A DNA stretch of 64,000 nucleotides, from the NCBI GenBank assembly GCA_029891345.1, contig CM056994.1, positions 225,796,991 to 225,860,990 on the forward strand, read 5' to 3'. The translations under genes were made by a program, and so were the position numbers. The notes under the pieces were generated by a model. The model was not told the DNA's origin. It was given only the letters and a program-made list of their open reading frames with translations, and ran no database searches. Origin of the DNA: Dryococelus australis. Its lineage: Eukaryota > Arthropoda > Insecta > Phasmatodea > Phasmatidae. Shown here one piece after another: positions 21,647 through 35,274 of this stretch (position 1 is its first letter; every line of letters begins with the position of its first letter).

Positions 21647-24600
21647 TATGGTTATATATAATCACACTTAATACAGATTTTTAACATTTTTTAATGCAGA
21701 TATCTCGTAAATAGGCCTCACCCCACTTTTTTGTAGTCCTTTTTGTAAAAATTTGCTGCCTATACACGCCAAAATACGGTATTTATTTTGTATGTTGGCT
21801 GCAGTACTGCACATCCTGCCACACTACTGTCACTTTTTAAACACTATCCTCACGTCCCGGCATTCGGATTTAAATCTTAAATATTTCAGTGCAGTTATGA
21901 CAAACTTTGTTATTACATTATTATTTAAGTTTGTGTTTTAAATGTATGGTTTTCAGTGCATTGCTTATATTACATAATTTTTATATTTAATAATCTGAAA
22001 TAAAAAGAGACATTTGCAAGAGTGCAAATGACAATCAGATTTCTTGGTCCAGTGTGAAATAAAGAGGCATATATTGTTATGATGATAAATTTAGTATTGT
22101 ATTATGGCATTTTCCACTGCAAAACTATTGTACTTTAAGGTAGAGGGATGTAGACATTCAATTTAACTGGTACAGAAATTTACAGCCATTTCACAATTTC
22201 TGATGTGGGTAGGAGTTAGCATATATTATTGTGCAAGATGTATTTGTAGTTGCCATGAAGTGTATTTGTAGGAAATTATGAAAATCTCTTTAATATAGCA
22301 ATTATGTGTTGAAATGATATGTAACCTTGAAAACTTGTGTACACATCTGTGAAACCATGACTTAAGCATGAAATGATCCATTGTGCAACTGACCTACAAA
22401 CTTGCTCATTCTCTCAGAAGTATGTTTTGTAAGATTTGTAGACTATCGTGTGATTTTGCACATTTTGTAAATTGCATTTCTGATGTCCATTATGTGAAAT
22501 TAATATATATTCTATGTGCATGTAATATTGGGCAATTTTTTTTAAATATGAGCATCATGATTTTTTTAGAAACATGTATTGTGAAGTGTTCAGGTTCAAT
22601 TTACATTTTTATAACATTGTAACATAATTGTACTAGAACATTAGGTTTATGTGAGTATATCCCTGTTTCTTAGTTTCACTAAATGCATCTTTCTCAGACT
22701 TTTATGCAGATTTTATTTAAGCCTATACGTTTATAAATTCAATTGGTGTATGTTCTATAATCCCTTTATGTCACAGTTTTTATCTGATAGCAATAACCAT
22801 ATAAACAAAACTGCAGTCATCAGCCTTTGTACATAGACAGAGAAAAGCTTGTGTACTTTCTGCTTCATATTTTCAAGTTAGAGGTGATGATTTTAAAAAT
22901 CTTAAAACTGCATTTCAGTATGGATTGTAGCGATTTTTTGTCTCTACGTTGGGATTATGTTGACTTCATGTTTCACGTAACATGTTAATAAGATGATCAC
23001 TACACCAGAGGATTCATGTATTGCTGGAAATGTTAAATTATGTTACATAGAAGTATCAAAGTAAGTGCTTGCATGTGGTGCCCAAGTACAATGCTGTACA
23101 AATTTCAACAATTTAATTTCACCTAAGCTTTTCACATATAATGTGCACATACAAGAAAATCATTTCTGAATCTCCCATGTGCATTTCATTGGTTATGGCC
23201 ATCTAGTTTTCAGTGTTTGAATAAGTAATGAACATCAAAATTTTACACTTATTCTCTTATCCACATTAGAGTTATAATACAGATACACTTGTCTAACTTA
23301 AATTTTAAGTGTTTGCAATCCAAAACATAGTATAAATTTTTTATTACATTTTTATTTGAGGTACATGAAGTTGGCATTCTTACATGATGCATTATAATAT
23401 GGCACCTGAAACTATCAAGTATGTGTGAAAGTGTAACATTACATATGTTACATGTAACGTGGAGTGATTGTAATTCAGGCCTCAGGATGACCATATTTTT
23501 GGTTAGCCAAAAATGTGGCATCCTTCATTTATCGGATTCCCCTGTAAAGAATTTAGCCTTAAAATTATTATAGTTTATTTTAGAATACACAAGTATTTGT
23601 TGCTTGTGGAAAGAACAAGTACAGTATAGTCAACTCTTGAAACTATTACCTTTCATGGTTCCTAAGAAAAGAGTCATTACTTTGAAGGGGTAGTTATATT
23701 TAAATTTAGATATATTCTGACTCACCCGTAATCCCTATTAGGAAAAATTCCATTTGAAGTTTTACTTATGTGATTTTTACACGTTATATATGTTAATACA
23801 GTCAAATGGTTCCTGTGAATTGACTCTTAAGATACGCATTTGTAAGATCATGTTTCAAATTTTCCACTATTCTGCCCACAGAACATGGTTGGTATTTCAA
23901 GGCAATCGTTATTCCTAGGGTTGTTGGTTACTGTAATTGTTCATCTGACAGAACACATTTTGTGTCAATGTAGGTATCGAGAAATTGATTTACTCAATCA
24001 GGCATTCCAGTCATATTTATTTGAAGTTCCTGTCACATTCACTATGTCAGATTTTTCAAGTAAAACAGTAAATGACACTGCAACTAAGCTTCCTGAAGTA
24101 AAAAAAAAAGTGTGTTATCAACACACAAACCCAGTACTGAATCCTATCTGTGTACTTTGAAGATATGCGACTGCAAAATCATAGTGGTAGCATTGTGTTG
24201 TGAGATAGAAAAGAAATACAGTATTCAGCCATGTTAAAAGGGATCATTCAATTTCTTAGCACTAAAGCAAGCAAAAATTTTTGAAAGATGCTGATATTTT
24301 TCATAGTCCGTTGACTTCTTCCATTGTTTTGGGGGGACAGTCAAATTTATTTTGTACAAATTAGTTCATTATTATTTCATAAAATAAGTAACTGTATTTT
24401 ATATCAATATCTTTATCTTTCAACTATTTTGAAGTGTTTAAACTGGTGACCATAACACTAAAGTACACTTAAGTCCCTCTGTAATGCTGCCTTTTATAAG
24501 ATCGTACTGTTAGATATTTGTGACTATGTTTTACAATAACATTGTTTTGTAGTGGATGTTCAGTAAAATTACATAACATGTGTATTTCAAACTTTATGAG

Positions 24601-25849
24601 GTGATTCCAACTATTGTCAGGTTTTAAAGTTGTATAACTGTTGTCATGTGTGCTGCAGCTAAGTTAAGAGTAAAGACTATTCACGGTAAAGTGCGAATTT
24701 TGGAAATCAACCTTTGAAAAATGCCACTGCTGCTACCTGCATATAATTGAACAGGCACATTGACTGGCATGCGCCCAGTAAGGTTGGGAACATCTGAGGG
24801 AAAGTAGTTCCGTGTCTTCACAGTGTGCATGCAAGGGCTTTTAAAAGTGCTCAGTTTACCATGAAAAAGCCTTTAACTGTATTACCACACACAACTCATC
24901 TACCCATCAAATCATCCCATTCATGATTATGGTAGTTTTAATGGATTTTTGTTGCGAGTTGCTGAAATACCACTTTGATAGTTACACAGTCTCTGACAGA
25001 CTGATGGTTGCATGAAGAAAACAGCTTTGGCAGTATATTTGTTTACAATTAGAAGTATGTACATACTATACATATGCTTCTGGTGTGGTTCCTTTAAAAA
25101 ATATGAAATAATTAATTTGTTGGGAGGCTTTTTGTGACTGTTTAGTGTGTATATACACATTTATCAACCAACAAAGTAATAATATTCTCTGTTTCATATA
25201 ACTTCACCATAATTTGATTGATGATGTGACAATCTACACAGCATGTAAACAGTAAATGCCTCCATTTTCTGTCAGCTGATGGTTGGCAGTTTTTGTGATG
25301 ATTGTAGAAGAAGATTGTACTCAGCATTAAATCTTATCATGTATAAATTTAATGGTAGTTACAACATTTGTAGTTAAAATTATGCTGATAGGCTAATGAA
25401 CAATTTTTGTGAGCTATAGAGCAAGGGCTTTAAAAACATTTAGAAATATTATGGTATAGCATGCGAACATTATGGTTATGTGAAAGGTCTCTACCAATCT
25501 CCCTTGTCTATGGTCTCCACCCGCCCGGTGAAATGCAATTGCCATTGAGTACTCTTCCTTCATAATTTATGTGCGACGATTTTTTATTGTTGGTGTGGGA
25601 ATATTATATATACAGTTAACTATTTTTGTATTTGCATATTTCATTAAATGTTGTTTGTCGTAAGTACTTTTTTAGAACACTCAGTTAAATAATTATCAGT
25701 ACATGTCTGCCGCTTTGTAAAAAGGTTTGTTGTGTGCTGTGGTCTGCCATTTTCTGTGACCATCACAAAAGCAAAGAAGTATTTACATTGGTGTCAAGAA
25801 AAAGCTCAAGTGTTTTGTTTGTTGAATAAGTCAGCAATTAGATTATTTT
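21647..25849. other. AT-rich DNA without supported genes
   Basis: Many sub-100-codon open frames exist but are Ile/Phe/Cys/Leu-rich translations of AT-rich sequence without domains. I found no TIR pair or repeat shared with the rest of the window. It could be intron, long untranslated region or intergenic DNA. Confidence 0.45.
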
Positions 25850-25869
25850 GTATCGGTGACTGACAAAAT

Positions 25870-26660
25870 TGATTTTAGTGAAGTAATCATCCACAGCCTG
25901 CCACGTGTTTAGTGTTTAGAAATTATGAAGTGAACAGTAAGTTTTTGTTTTTTTGTTGTTGTATTTTTAATATATTTGGCCTTTTAAAAACATTGTTTTA
26001 CCCTAATTTATTTAAAGGTAACTCTTTTAACAATTTTTATGGGGGAAGTTAAATTTCAGTATTAACAGAGTAACAGTGACATATTTATTGCGTTTTGTTC
26101 TTGCGGGAGGTTTTCAAATGTACGTGGCCTAAATAAACACCATTTTAGTGTAGTTCATTATATAAAAAAAAAACAACAGTATTTGTGTTTAGTGTTTCTC
26201 GCATCTGTACGAACAGCGACATATTTATCACATTTAGTTTTTTTGATGGAGTTAAAATGTTAAGAGTTATAGTAAATTTTGTGTTATTTCCATACAAACA
26301 AAACAAACAAAATTTCCACTGCATCATGAAAACAATGAAAGCTCCAATTGGTACTCTCTCATATGAATTACAAAACAATAACTTCTCACGGAAGATGTTA
26401 AACTAGAGTTCCCCACACCATCATTAAAATAAAGAGGACCTTAACTAGTATATTATGTGGTCATAACAAAAATAAGACAGTTTGGGATGGCAACCAACTA
26501 TTGTAGCCTAAGTAATGGACTGAAGCTCTTAGTATTTCAATGCCTGCCATTGGATTCATGGTTTGTTAACAAAGATTGTTTTCTTCACCGGCAGAACAGC
26601 TGTGGCAGAGGGATACATTGTGGCTGCACGTCTTTTCAAGAACTTTCAAAATTTACTGAA
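25870..26660. repeat. Family D repeat, copy 1
   Basis: Shares collinear landmarks with 57755-60010: GATTTTAGTGAAGTAA (exact, 25871-25886 and 57755-57770), ACGTGGCCTRAA (near 26120 and 57878), GTTATTTCCATACAA (exact, 26283-26297 and 57931-57945) and CAGCTGTGGCRGARGGATAC (near 26600 and 59990). The second copy is expanded by insertions. No coding potential or family assignment. Confidence 0.55.
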
Positions 26661-28942
26661 GTTATGTGAAACTGAGAATGGAAACTGCACAAGCACATTT
26701 GTATCTGGCATAAAACTGTTTTGTTTGTCTATTTCCTTGTAAATATTAGAAGTTTCAACTTACAGCAGCTGTGTCACATTTACCTTTCATTATTGGCAAA
26801 ACAAGCAGTGCTGGCATAAATCACTGATAAGGATATGAGTGAACTATTTACATAGAGTTAGGACTTGGAGAACTAAATTAGGAAGCGTTTTCAGTGTTTG
26901 CATGTAGATTTATTTACCAATTTATTGCAAAGCTGCTAGAAAACAATTAACCCAATATTTGCCATTATGAAATAGTTTTAACACTTTTACGGTAACATTG
27001 TTGCGTAGAAACAAATTTATAATAATTTTTAATGATAATAAAAGGAATAAACAAGCACAACTTGAATTGTTTGCAAATTATACTGCTCAGAGTAATACAG
27101 CGTGCTTACTATATTTGAAATACAACACATGTTGAATCATTTCCCATCCTGTTTTTCTCGTATCACCTTTTCTTACCCTCATTTTTGTAGCACCTATCAT
27201 TATAGTAATAAGCTTTGGCCTGTGTCTTTTGATAATCGTGTTATAAATCTGAAATTTGTGCATGCACATATTGTCAAACTGGTATTTGCAACATTTTAAT
27301 CATTGCTTGATTAAAAATTATTTTCGGACGTGATCTAGGATCTTTGTAAAAACATGGTAGCTCAAAGACAACATCACTGATTATAAAAAGTATTTGTACA
27401 TATTACATATAAATTTTAGACATGTGCGAAGCTTCAATAGTATTATTTTTTAACATTTAATTGCATTTTAAAACAAATTTACTGTTTGTGTCATTAAAAT
27501 ATATGTAACAAAAATGTGCACATTGCACATACATTACTTCCTACCAAGTGATCAAATATTGACATCTGCAAAATGATGTATTGATACTGTAGATTCCAGC
27601 ACAGTGTAAAAGAGGTTTCACAGTTACGTGATGCAATGTACCTAACACTGGCATCGGACAACAAATTTCCTTCTTATTTTCACAATAAAGCGATGGATTG
27701 GCACTGACCACTGGCGACACAGACTGTACTGCTATTTGTTATCCTGCAAGGAAGTTCGCACCGACGTGCAAAAAGCGAATAATGAAAGGGAGTGAATATT
27801 TTTGCAATTTAGTCACTAAAACAGGTTAAGTGCTATAATGTTTTATTTCTTGAAAAAATAATATAAAAAAAATGAAAAATTCTAAATTGTTATTTTGAAT
27901 GTGAACAAATCATCAGACATTTGAGAACTTGATACTTTTGCTTTCCTTAACATTAGAGAAAACAAAACATATTGGACTAATGTTAGTATCTCTACATACA
28001 GTTTAGTATGTATATTTTCATTCCTTCTTTTCCTCAGTCTCTTGCCAGTTTATTTGGTAAGAAGTATACAAATATTGTTCTTATTCCCCACTGCTGGCAA
28101 CGAGCGTCAAAACCTGTGTTCATCGCTTGTGCAATCTTCCAATGCCCGTCACCAGCATCAAAGCTCTGATTAGCTGAAGCTTGTTGTGTTGCATATGGCT
28201 GCCATAGACAATGTCCTTGATCAATACAAGTTGCCTTGTAGCCTATCTGTCCTGTGCACGTAATTGTCAAAAACCTTTACACTTGAAAATGGGTAGAGGC
28301 AGCGCAGATGAATAACATGAGAAAGGAAGAAAACTTGAGCCAATTTGGAATTTCCTTACAGAAGTTGGGGAACATCCAGCAACACGCAAGTTATGTAATC
28401 CATTGAAACAACCTCATGATGAATCTTTTGTATGTTTATTTTTCACATTTCATAATGCTATTATGCATTATATAATAATAATAAAATTTCAATTCAAAAG
28501 CTTTTCGCGCACGTGGCGAGTGGTCCGGCAGTAGCAATGATAATCATTAAGTGATGTATGTCTGCATCTAAAAATTACTGAATTTGTGACATTATAAATT
28601 TCTACAATGCTGCATCGATGCTTCACATGTGCGATTTATAGTCGAGAATGTTAGCATCCATGTTTAATTTATTCACATATTATTGTGGGTTACGTTAGGT
28701 AGAGATTTTGTGGTTTAAAATTTTGAAGTTATGTTAAGTTGGAAGATTCTGTCGAAAAGTGATGGGGAAAAACTTGTGCTTCTCCCTCCCACCCCCTCAT
28801 CATACCTTCTTCTTTTCAAACTTTGTGATCTGTCGATACAATAACAACAAATATTCACATTTGATTTGAATTCACATGATTAGTAACTACTTGCTTCAAA
28901 CTTTTATTCACAATGAAAAATGAAAATTCGCACAAGCCTAAT
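26661..28942. other. AT-rich DNA without supported genes
   Basis: A 78-codon minus-strand frame at 28034-28270 (one Cys/Trp-containing segment, HWKIAQAMNTGF) shows weak similarity to a minus-strand segment at 31673-31858 (EWIVQALDTVF). Neither is recognised. Otherwise nothing. Confidence 0.35.
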
Positions 28943-29094
28943 AAATTTACCAGATCCCCAAGAAAAGTTGTCATCCAGCAACATCGTCCGGTATAATCCC
29001 ATGGTGCAATATTCCAGAAACAACCCTAGGAATCCAACCTGTTTTGTCTTGGTGGGAGACGAGTAATCTTACCAGTACACCACTGCAGCCCCAG
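28943..29094 (-). mobile_element. tRNA-derived SINE, type 2, decayed 5' part
   Basis: The minus-strand head starts near 29094 with GGGGCTGCAGTGGTGTACTG, then TAAGATTACTCGTC and a degenerate B box (AGGTTGGATTCC). The body segment includes GTTGCTGGATGACA and TTGGGGATCTGG. It aligns over its length with the better preserved copy at 56330-56618. Tail and target duplication are lost. Confidence 0.66.
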
Positions 29095-32021
29095 GCAATG
29101 CTCCATTTTACACCTAAACATCTTTGAACCAAACAGAAAAGTATATTTAAATTACCAGCTCTGTTAAAAAATAGCTTTGCTTCAACTGTGCATGTAGTGC
29201 AGGTCTCAAATTATCTAACTACATACTGGTGTAAATATACGTTTTATACACCTATTTGTAATTTTCTTTATGTACTTTAGTACATTGTCTTTGCCAGTAG
29301 AACATACAATAAGCTCTGTATAATCTTATTTACTGTTAAGTTACTGTTTTAGCTTTTTTGTTTATATGCATAGTACATTACTTCTATAAAATAAGTATTA
29401 GTTTCTGATGTACTGATATGTTAAGTGACTTTCAAGTCCTACCTATGGAAAACCTCTCTATGGAATGTTAATTATTTTATGTTTACATAAATGAAGCAAA
29501 CCAAGATAACCTGCCCTGGTATTGGCAAGTGTTATTTTGTACAAATGTAATATATAACCCATATGGTTATTGTATGTATCAAGGTTTGAAAGAAGCTCTT
29601 GTTCTTATTCAACAGCCTTTTTACTGCAGAGCAGTATTATTAAAGTCATTATATCAATTTAAAATTTATGCAGTTTTGGCAACAACATATTTTTGCTTAA
29701 ACTGTGAAACTTTAAATTACAGTCATAGGTTGTTTCAGTAGAGCTGCGCCCCTATAGATACAATAGATTCTATACAAAGTTGAAAGGGAAAAAATATTGA
29801 ATGTAAAGCATTTTTGCAACCATTTTATTATGTCCTCAGGTTGGTGGTTCAAAAGAGGTAAAAGAATGTGCTTTTTTTTTATTACTCCTGATATAACACA
29901 GTCATGACTTTCTGTTCTACCTGATGTAGACAAAATTGTTGTGCATGCCTCAAAAATGCACACTGTGTCCCTAGTCTTCATTTCCGTAGGTTTACGATTG
30001 GGAAATTATGAATCAACAATTATGCAGTAACCACAGTTCTCGCACACACGTGATATTTCTTAAGTCCAGCCAATGAAAACTTGTGACAAACATGTCCTTT
30101 TAATTTTTGGTTGATAACCTGACCTCATATAACACAGTCATATATAAGCAGAATCATTCTCCAAAGAAGACATTTCCTAGCAGAGGCGTTATTATTGTCA
30201 ACTTATTAGTTCACAAATATAATCATATACATGTACATACACACACCCCGTCTTAATATTTTTGATGCTTGTATTGCTGTTAACCGGTTTTTCCTGCCAA
30301 CAACACAGACTGCTCTGTTCTGATTGGTCTGTTCCAGTATTCTAGTGATTGACTCCAATAGTTAGACACCACTTTTATACATGTTTTGAGTATTTTATGT
30401 GTTAACATCTATCATTTTCTGGTACAGTGTGAAGTCTTTCTGTTTGAGTTCTTCTGCGTATAATAGGCCTCTACAGGAAATACTCAACAGTAGTTTGTTT
30501 CAACTGTTACTGTAAATATACTGAACACAGAAAAAAACATTTGTGAAACATAATTACATAAATGTTCACTCGCCCAAACAAATTAAAATGGAAACGCTAC
30601 ATTTGCAATTGCTTCTTCCCAGTAAAGTATCACTGGTACCTAACAGAAAGAGGCAAAATATAAAACAAATGTGGCAATGCACAGAAAATACACCATTGAA
30701 GCATCAAAGATGCAACAAATGAAAAGTGCACCACAGAATCTGTGAGGTGATGTATGGTACTAACAAAAACCATTGTACACACATCCTGAAAATCTTGTGT
30801 GCTTGCAGATGATCCTTATATAAAACTACATAAGTATTTCCAAGTACACCATACAAAGAACAAAATTCCCTTACAAGCAACAATTGTCGCATGGTAGTGT
30901 GAAAGTGCAATGGGTTTGGCGCTCATCAACTTTGAGAGAAAGTATTCATAAATAACCAAAACTCAGTTTATATACTCATAAAGTACTGAGTTTCGTACTC
31001 AAAGACATACAAAGCATTATTTGAGAAAGAATGCCAAACCAAGATTTATTAAGCATGCTGATCATCCACAGTTTTGAGTTATTGGCACCATTCACCCCCA
31101 TATGAAGTTGCTTACACTTTTACAGATTCATTAGAAAATGACGGGGTGCTTGTAGTTGTAATTTTAAAAAATTTATAGAGGAAACCCTGTTCTACGAGGG
31201 CAGCAGTTTTCCTAGACCATCCTCAGGAACTTGCAAAAAAAAAAAAAAAAAAAAATTGTTTGACGATATGTTTACTACCCCACAGTAATAAAATCTATGG
31301 GTTTTAGTGTTGCTACTCTTAAGGGATATACCGTATTATGAAGGGAAAAAAAAAAGATCAATTAAAAAAAATATGAGCAACAAGTGACGTAAAGAGAAGC
31401 TTTGTTCTAAACCCACCCACCTCAGCATTTAGTTATCTCTTGTGATGACAGTAACTATTATACATACAGCAACAAGGCCAGCCAATAAACAGGAGAGTTA
31501 CACACTCCACATTTTCCTCCTTCTGACTTTGGTCCTGTGATTGCTTCACCAAGTTTGTTGTTATGGTTGAAATGTTCGCTTTGGTATATGTTTTATGGTA
31601 CCTTTATTACATGTTTGAGTTCAATTTGTTTTTTTTTAATCTGGGTTGCAGTGTTTGTTTACAATTTTATTTTCAATTTCGGATTTTCATTTGTGCTGGT
31701 GACTTGCTGACAACCTGTTCATGCACAATAAATGCGTAGTTCCACTTGTGTGTATTTACAGTGTACAGAGCACAAAATACAGTATCCAATGCTTGTACAA
31801 TCCATTCCCTCCCTTTCAGTGTGTCTGTGTGTGCACTTCTTAAATGTGGAGGTATCAAAATTGGTTGGATATGGTAGGGAATGCTGAGTGGAATTTTCTA
31901 GTACGGTACAAGTTATGCTGCATTGTATTTAAACTTTTTTTTGGGTATCAACAAGTAGTCGTATGTAACATTCCGGAGTATTGTTTAATTATAGACATCT
32001 GACTATTGTAATTAATTTATC
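29095..32021. other. AT-rich DNA without supported genes
   Basis: Contains a 22-bp poly-A tract near 31234-31255 and CA/TA-rich spots, but no paired termini or recognisable coding. The motif ATATAACACAGTCAT occurs twice (about 29892 and 30127), of unknown meaning. Confidence 0.45.
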
Positions 32022-32200
32022 TACAGTAAAACTTGCTTATGATGTTCACGCATAATAGGTGTTCCCGCCTAATAGGATGATGTTTTCAATTCCCTAGATC
32101 TCTTCCATTTAGCTCTATGTTAAAAATAATCCCATTTAAAAGGTTTTTGTTGCAGAAAGCTAACCCGTATGTAACATCAAAAAACTAATGGACATTTATT
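32022..32200 (+). mobile_element. Pogo-like left terminus, partner not found
   Basis: TACAGTAAAACTTGCTTATG at 32022-32041, followed by 'ATAATAGGTGTTCCCGCCTAATAGG', resembles the outer inverted repeat of pogo/Tigger elements (CAGTA-rich start, then codon-like imperfect repeats). No complementary right end was located downstream with confidence. Confidence 0.35.
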
Positions 32201-32324
32201 AAAAAAAAAAAAAAAAAACCATTAAATTATATTATTTTCCAATACGCATTGTTTGAAAAGACATCACAAATAATTTATAAACTTTTAGCGATAAAACCTG
32301 AGCCGCACACCACGCAGGATCTAA

Positions 32325-32615
32325 GGAAGTTGTGACGAAACCTAAACCCTATGCCACTGAAAGTACCACGTGTGTCCAACCAATCATCTGCTCGTGCTCG
32401 TATTGATCCAGTGTCGCTGCTCTACTGAATGCCACTGCCCCAACATTGTGTCGGCTATCTTGTGAAACCTAAACCGCAAACCTCATAATGATACATGCAT
32501 GTTCAACCAATCATCTGCTCGAACACGTAAATCCGGTGTCACTGTACTAACTGAATGCCAGTGAACGCCATCTTGTGATACCTGAACAGCAAGCCGCAAA
32601 CTGATCCAATACTCT
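32325..32615. repeat. Tandem repeat, about 113-129 bp period, two and a partial unit
   Basis: Unit 1 (from about 32333) and unit 2 (from about 32462) both show GTGAMGAAACCTAAACC-like starts, CCAACCAATCATCTGCTCG (unit 1) or TCAACCAATCATCTGCTCG (unit 2), a GTGTCRCTG block, CTGAATGCCA and an ATCTTGTGA boundary. A third partial unit begins at 32575. The island is GC-richer than its surroundings. It may be the internal repeat of the pogo-like element starting at 32022. Confidence 0.7.
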
Positions 32616-35274
32616 GGCTGTTTACTTTACTTGCCGGCGCTAGCAACAAATTATACGTATTTTTTCAGGCACAAAATCTGTAGAAAGCTAACAAATGCTG
32701 TAGTCTTAAGGGTTTTTGGTGTCTTATATTACTATTAATTATTTGAAGGACATTTTCACAGTTACGCACGTATGCATTAAAACATATGGAAAAGGTTAAG
32801 AACCAGGGGGGGGGGGCAATCAATGTGATGTAGGCAGACAAGCCGCTGGCTATAGTTTATTGGCGCTTGCTCAATGTTTATAGTGGTAGTTTTAGTAAAA
32901 GATAGGGTTATGAATCACGTGTTATGTAAAATAACTTTATTATTTTTAATGTTAAAGTCTTAGTTTAAATATTTTTGTTTGGTTTAAGGATTCAATGAAA
33001 CAAACAAACAAAACAATCCATAACAGGCCAGTAAATTGTCTTTGTTTTTCGTTCGGAATGTGTTTGCTTTTACTGTGTTGTGCTCAATCGTCGCCCAGAT
33101 GTTGACAAACTCCAAACACAGCAAATTTGCGCCGAGAATAACATAGTGATTTACTTGGCCGCTTTTCATTTCATTATTGATAGAGGAATTAGCTTTGTTA
33201 GCATACAAATACAGTATGTTGCATTCATAACCTTGCCAATGTGACTTGACTGTGATGTGATTGCACTAGTACGTGATTCGAAGCATTCATGTTTACAGAC
33301 TTTCACTGAAAGTTAATTTTAGTAAATTTATGTCAAGTAAACACATTTTACTACCAAAAATGGAATGAAAAGGTTGAAAGTGCCATAATAGACGCCGTGA
33401 AATTTTAAAGAAAGTAATGAACTGAAAACAAGGCAATATTTTTAAACAAATTTAAAGTTACATGTTTTATCATGTCGTAAGTCCAACTTAATTATTATAA
33501 GCGATTTTGCTTTTAAATTAAAATTGAAGCAACTATATTTAAGAAGTGCTCCAAACCCAGAAGATTAATATGTAGTGCACCAACCAAGTGTATAAAAGTT
33601 TAAAACAATAAGACTTTTCTAGAATTTTTAACACATAGAGTCATTATCCTATGTTTATTTTATCTTTTAATGGAATAAGTAATAGTAGAATGTTATTTTT
33701 TACGTCACGAACTTCATTATAACCTGAAATATTTGTCCCGATTTTTCCAGTGGGAAATTTAAAGTTTCCTATCCTAATTATTTCAGATGGCAAAATTCAA
33801 TTTTCGTACACAACTATAGTTTCACATATAAGTGCAGTTAGGCATCTTTAAAAAAGATTTTTGTGTATATGGCGATAGTTACAGTAATTATAACACAGCA
33901 GATGTGCGACATTTGAATCAGTAAGACCTGTGTTATAAATATCTTGGGTATTAAATATTTTTGTGTAGATTTTGCAAATTGACTGTGTAGATACTGAAAA
34001 TCGACTCTGCGCTTTGTAAAAGTTACTCGGACCCTGGTGTTAGAATACACTTTTTTTTTTTAGAAGGGGAAATTGTGTTTGTATTCCATTCTGGGGTGTA
34101 ATTTTATTCCGAAAATGTGTGTGTATTGAAATAAATTGATATTTTAATTTTAAAATGTGTTATTTTTGCACCAATGACGATTGAAAACTGACACGGAAAA
34201 TGCACTTTTAACACAATATTTTTTTTGGGGTCTAAATTGGTTTGTTATGATTTTACAATGGCAGAAAATTTACAGGGCCATCCTTAGAACTATGAGGCCT
34301 CATTCACTCTGAATATATGTCAATTCCATTTAGTTTGTAGGCACTACAGAATATCTTGCCAGCCAATATTATAAATGTGTCTACACAAAACAGTTCTACA
34401 TGGGCACTGGACACATTTTTTTTAAATTCACAATTAACCACTCTCACATCTTGGGTTCAGATACATTTTGAATCATTTCTTTAACAATTTCATTTGTTCT
34501 AACAAATTTCTGTTTCCTAGCAAATAATCGTGAAATGTTGACCAGATTAAGCACTTCTGAAATTAGACGTGTAAAAAAAAACCAGCAATGTGTGTTTCGA
34601 TAAAGGAAAAATATATACATAATAGTCACCAAAAAGTTAGTACTTTTGCAGCAAGTTCGTTGGCATCTTTACTAAATGACATAAAAAAAGTTTAAGTGTT
34701 GCTGTCTTTCACTTTTATTGGAAAAAGAGGTCTTGTTTGACCTGGCCGGACAGTATAAAAGGCCTCAGGAAGAGGACATGTCTAAGTAAACCTGTCTGAG
34801 TGGTTCCAATATTGTGAATACCTGTCTGTTTAATATTAGTATTGGTACCAATACCAGAGCAGTATTATCTTTCAGTGTGATTCTGTTATTATATTCATTC
34901 TATCTATACCTTCAAGCACGAAATTCCAACAAAAATCAAACTATAGAAAATGTGCAAGATGATACCCTAATAAGGTGAATTGAATACTGTCGTAATAAAC
35001 CTTGCAACAACATAATCTATTTAAAATATTCTTCCTTGGGCATTGTTTATATAAAATTTGCTAGATTGTGCAGACCCACACAGTACATATTACACATGCA
35101 TTGCATGTTTTAAATCTGTTAGTTAAAAAAAACAACTAGGCTGCATAAAAAGTTTCATAAATATTTCCAACTGGTAGTATGCTGTAGTAGTGCAACTTAA
35201 CATTTGCACTGGGAAGTTATCTTTAATACATTAGTTATTACAAAGTTTAAAGTTAAGATTATATTAAATTGAAA
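32616..35274. other. AT-rich DNA without supported genes
   Basis: No domain-bearing frame, terminus pair or repeat was supported. A G9 run is at about 32807. Confidence 0.45.

Noticed and set aside
28034..28270. 78-codon minus-strand frame and its weak likeness to 31673-31858
   Set aside because: Similarity is short and no family is recognised; could be a shared repeat rather than a gene.
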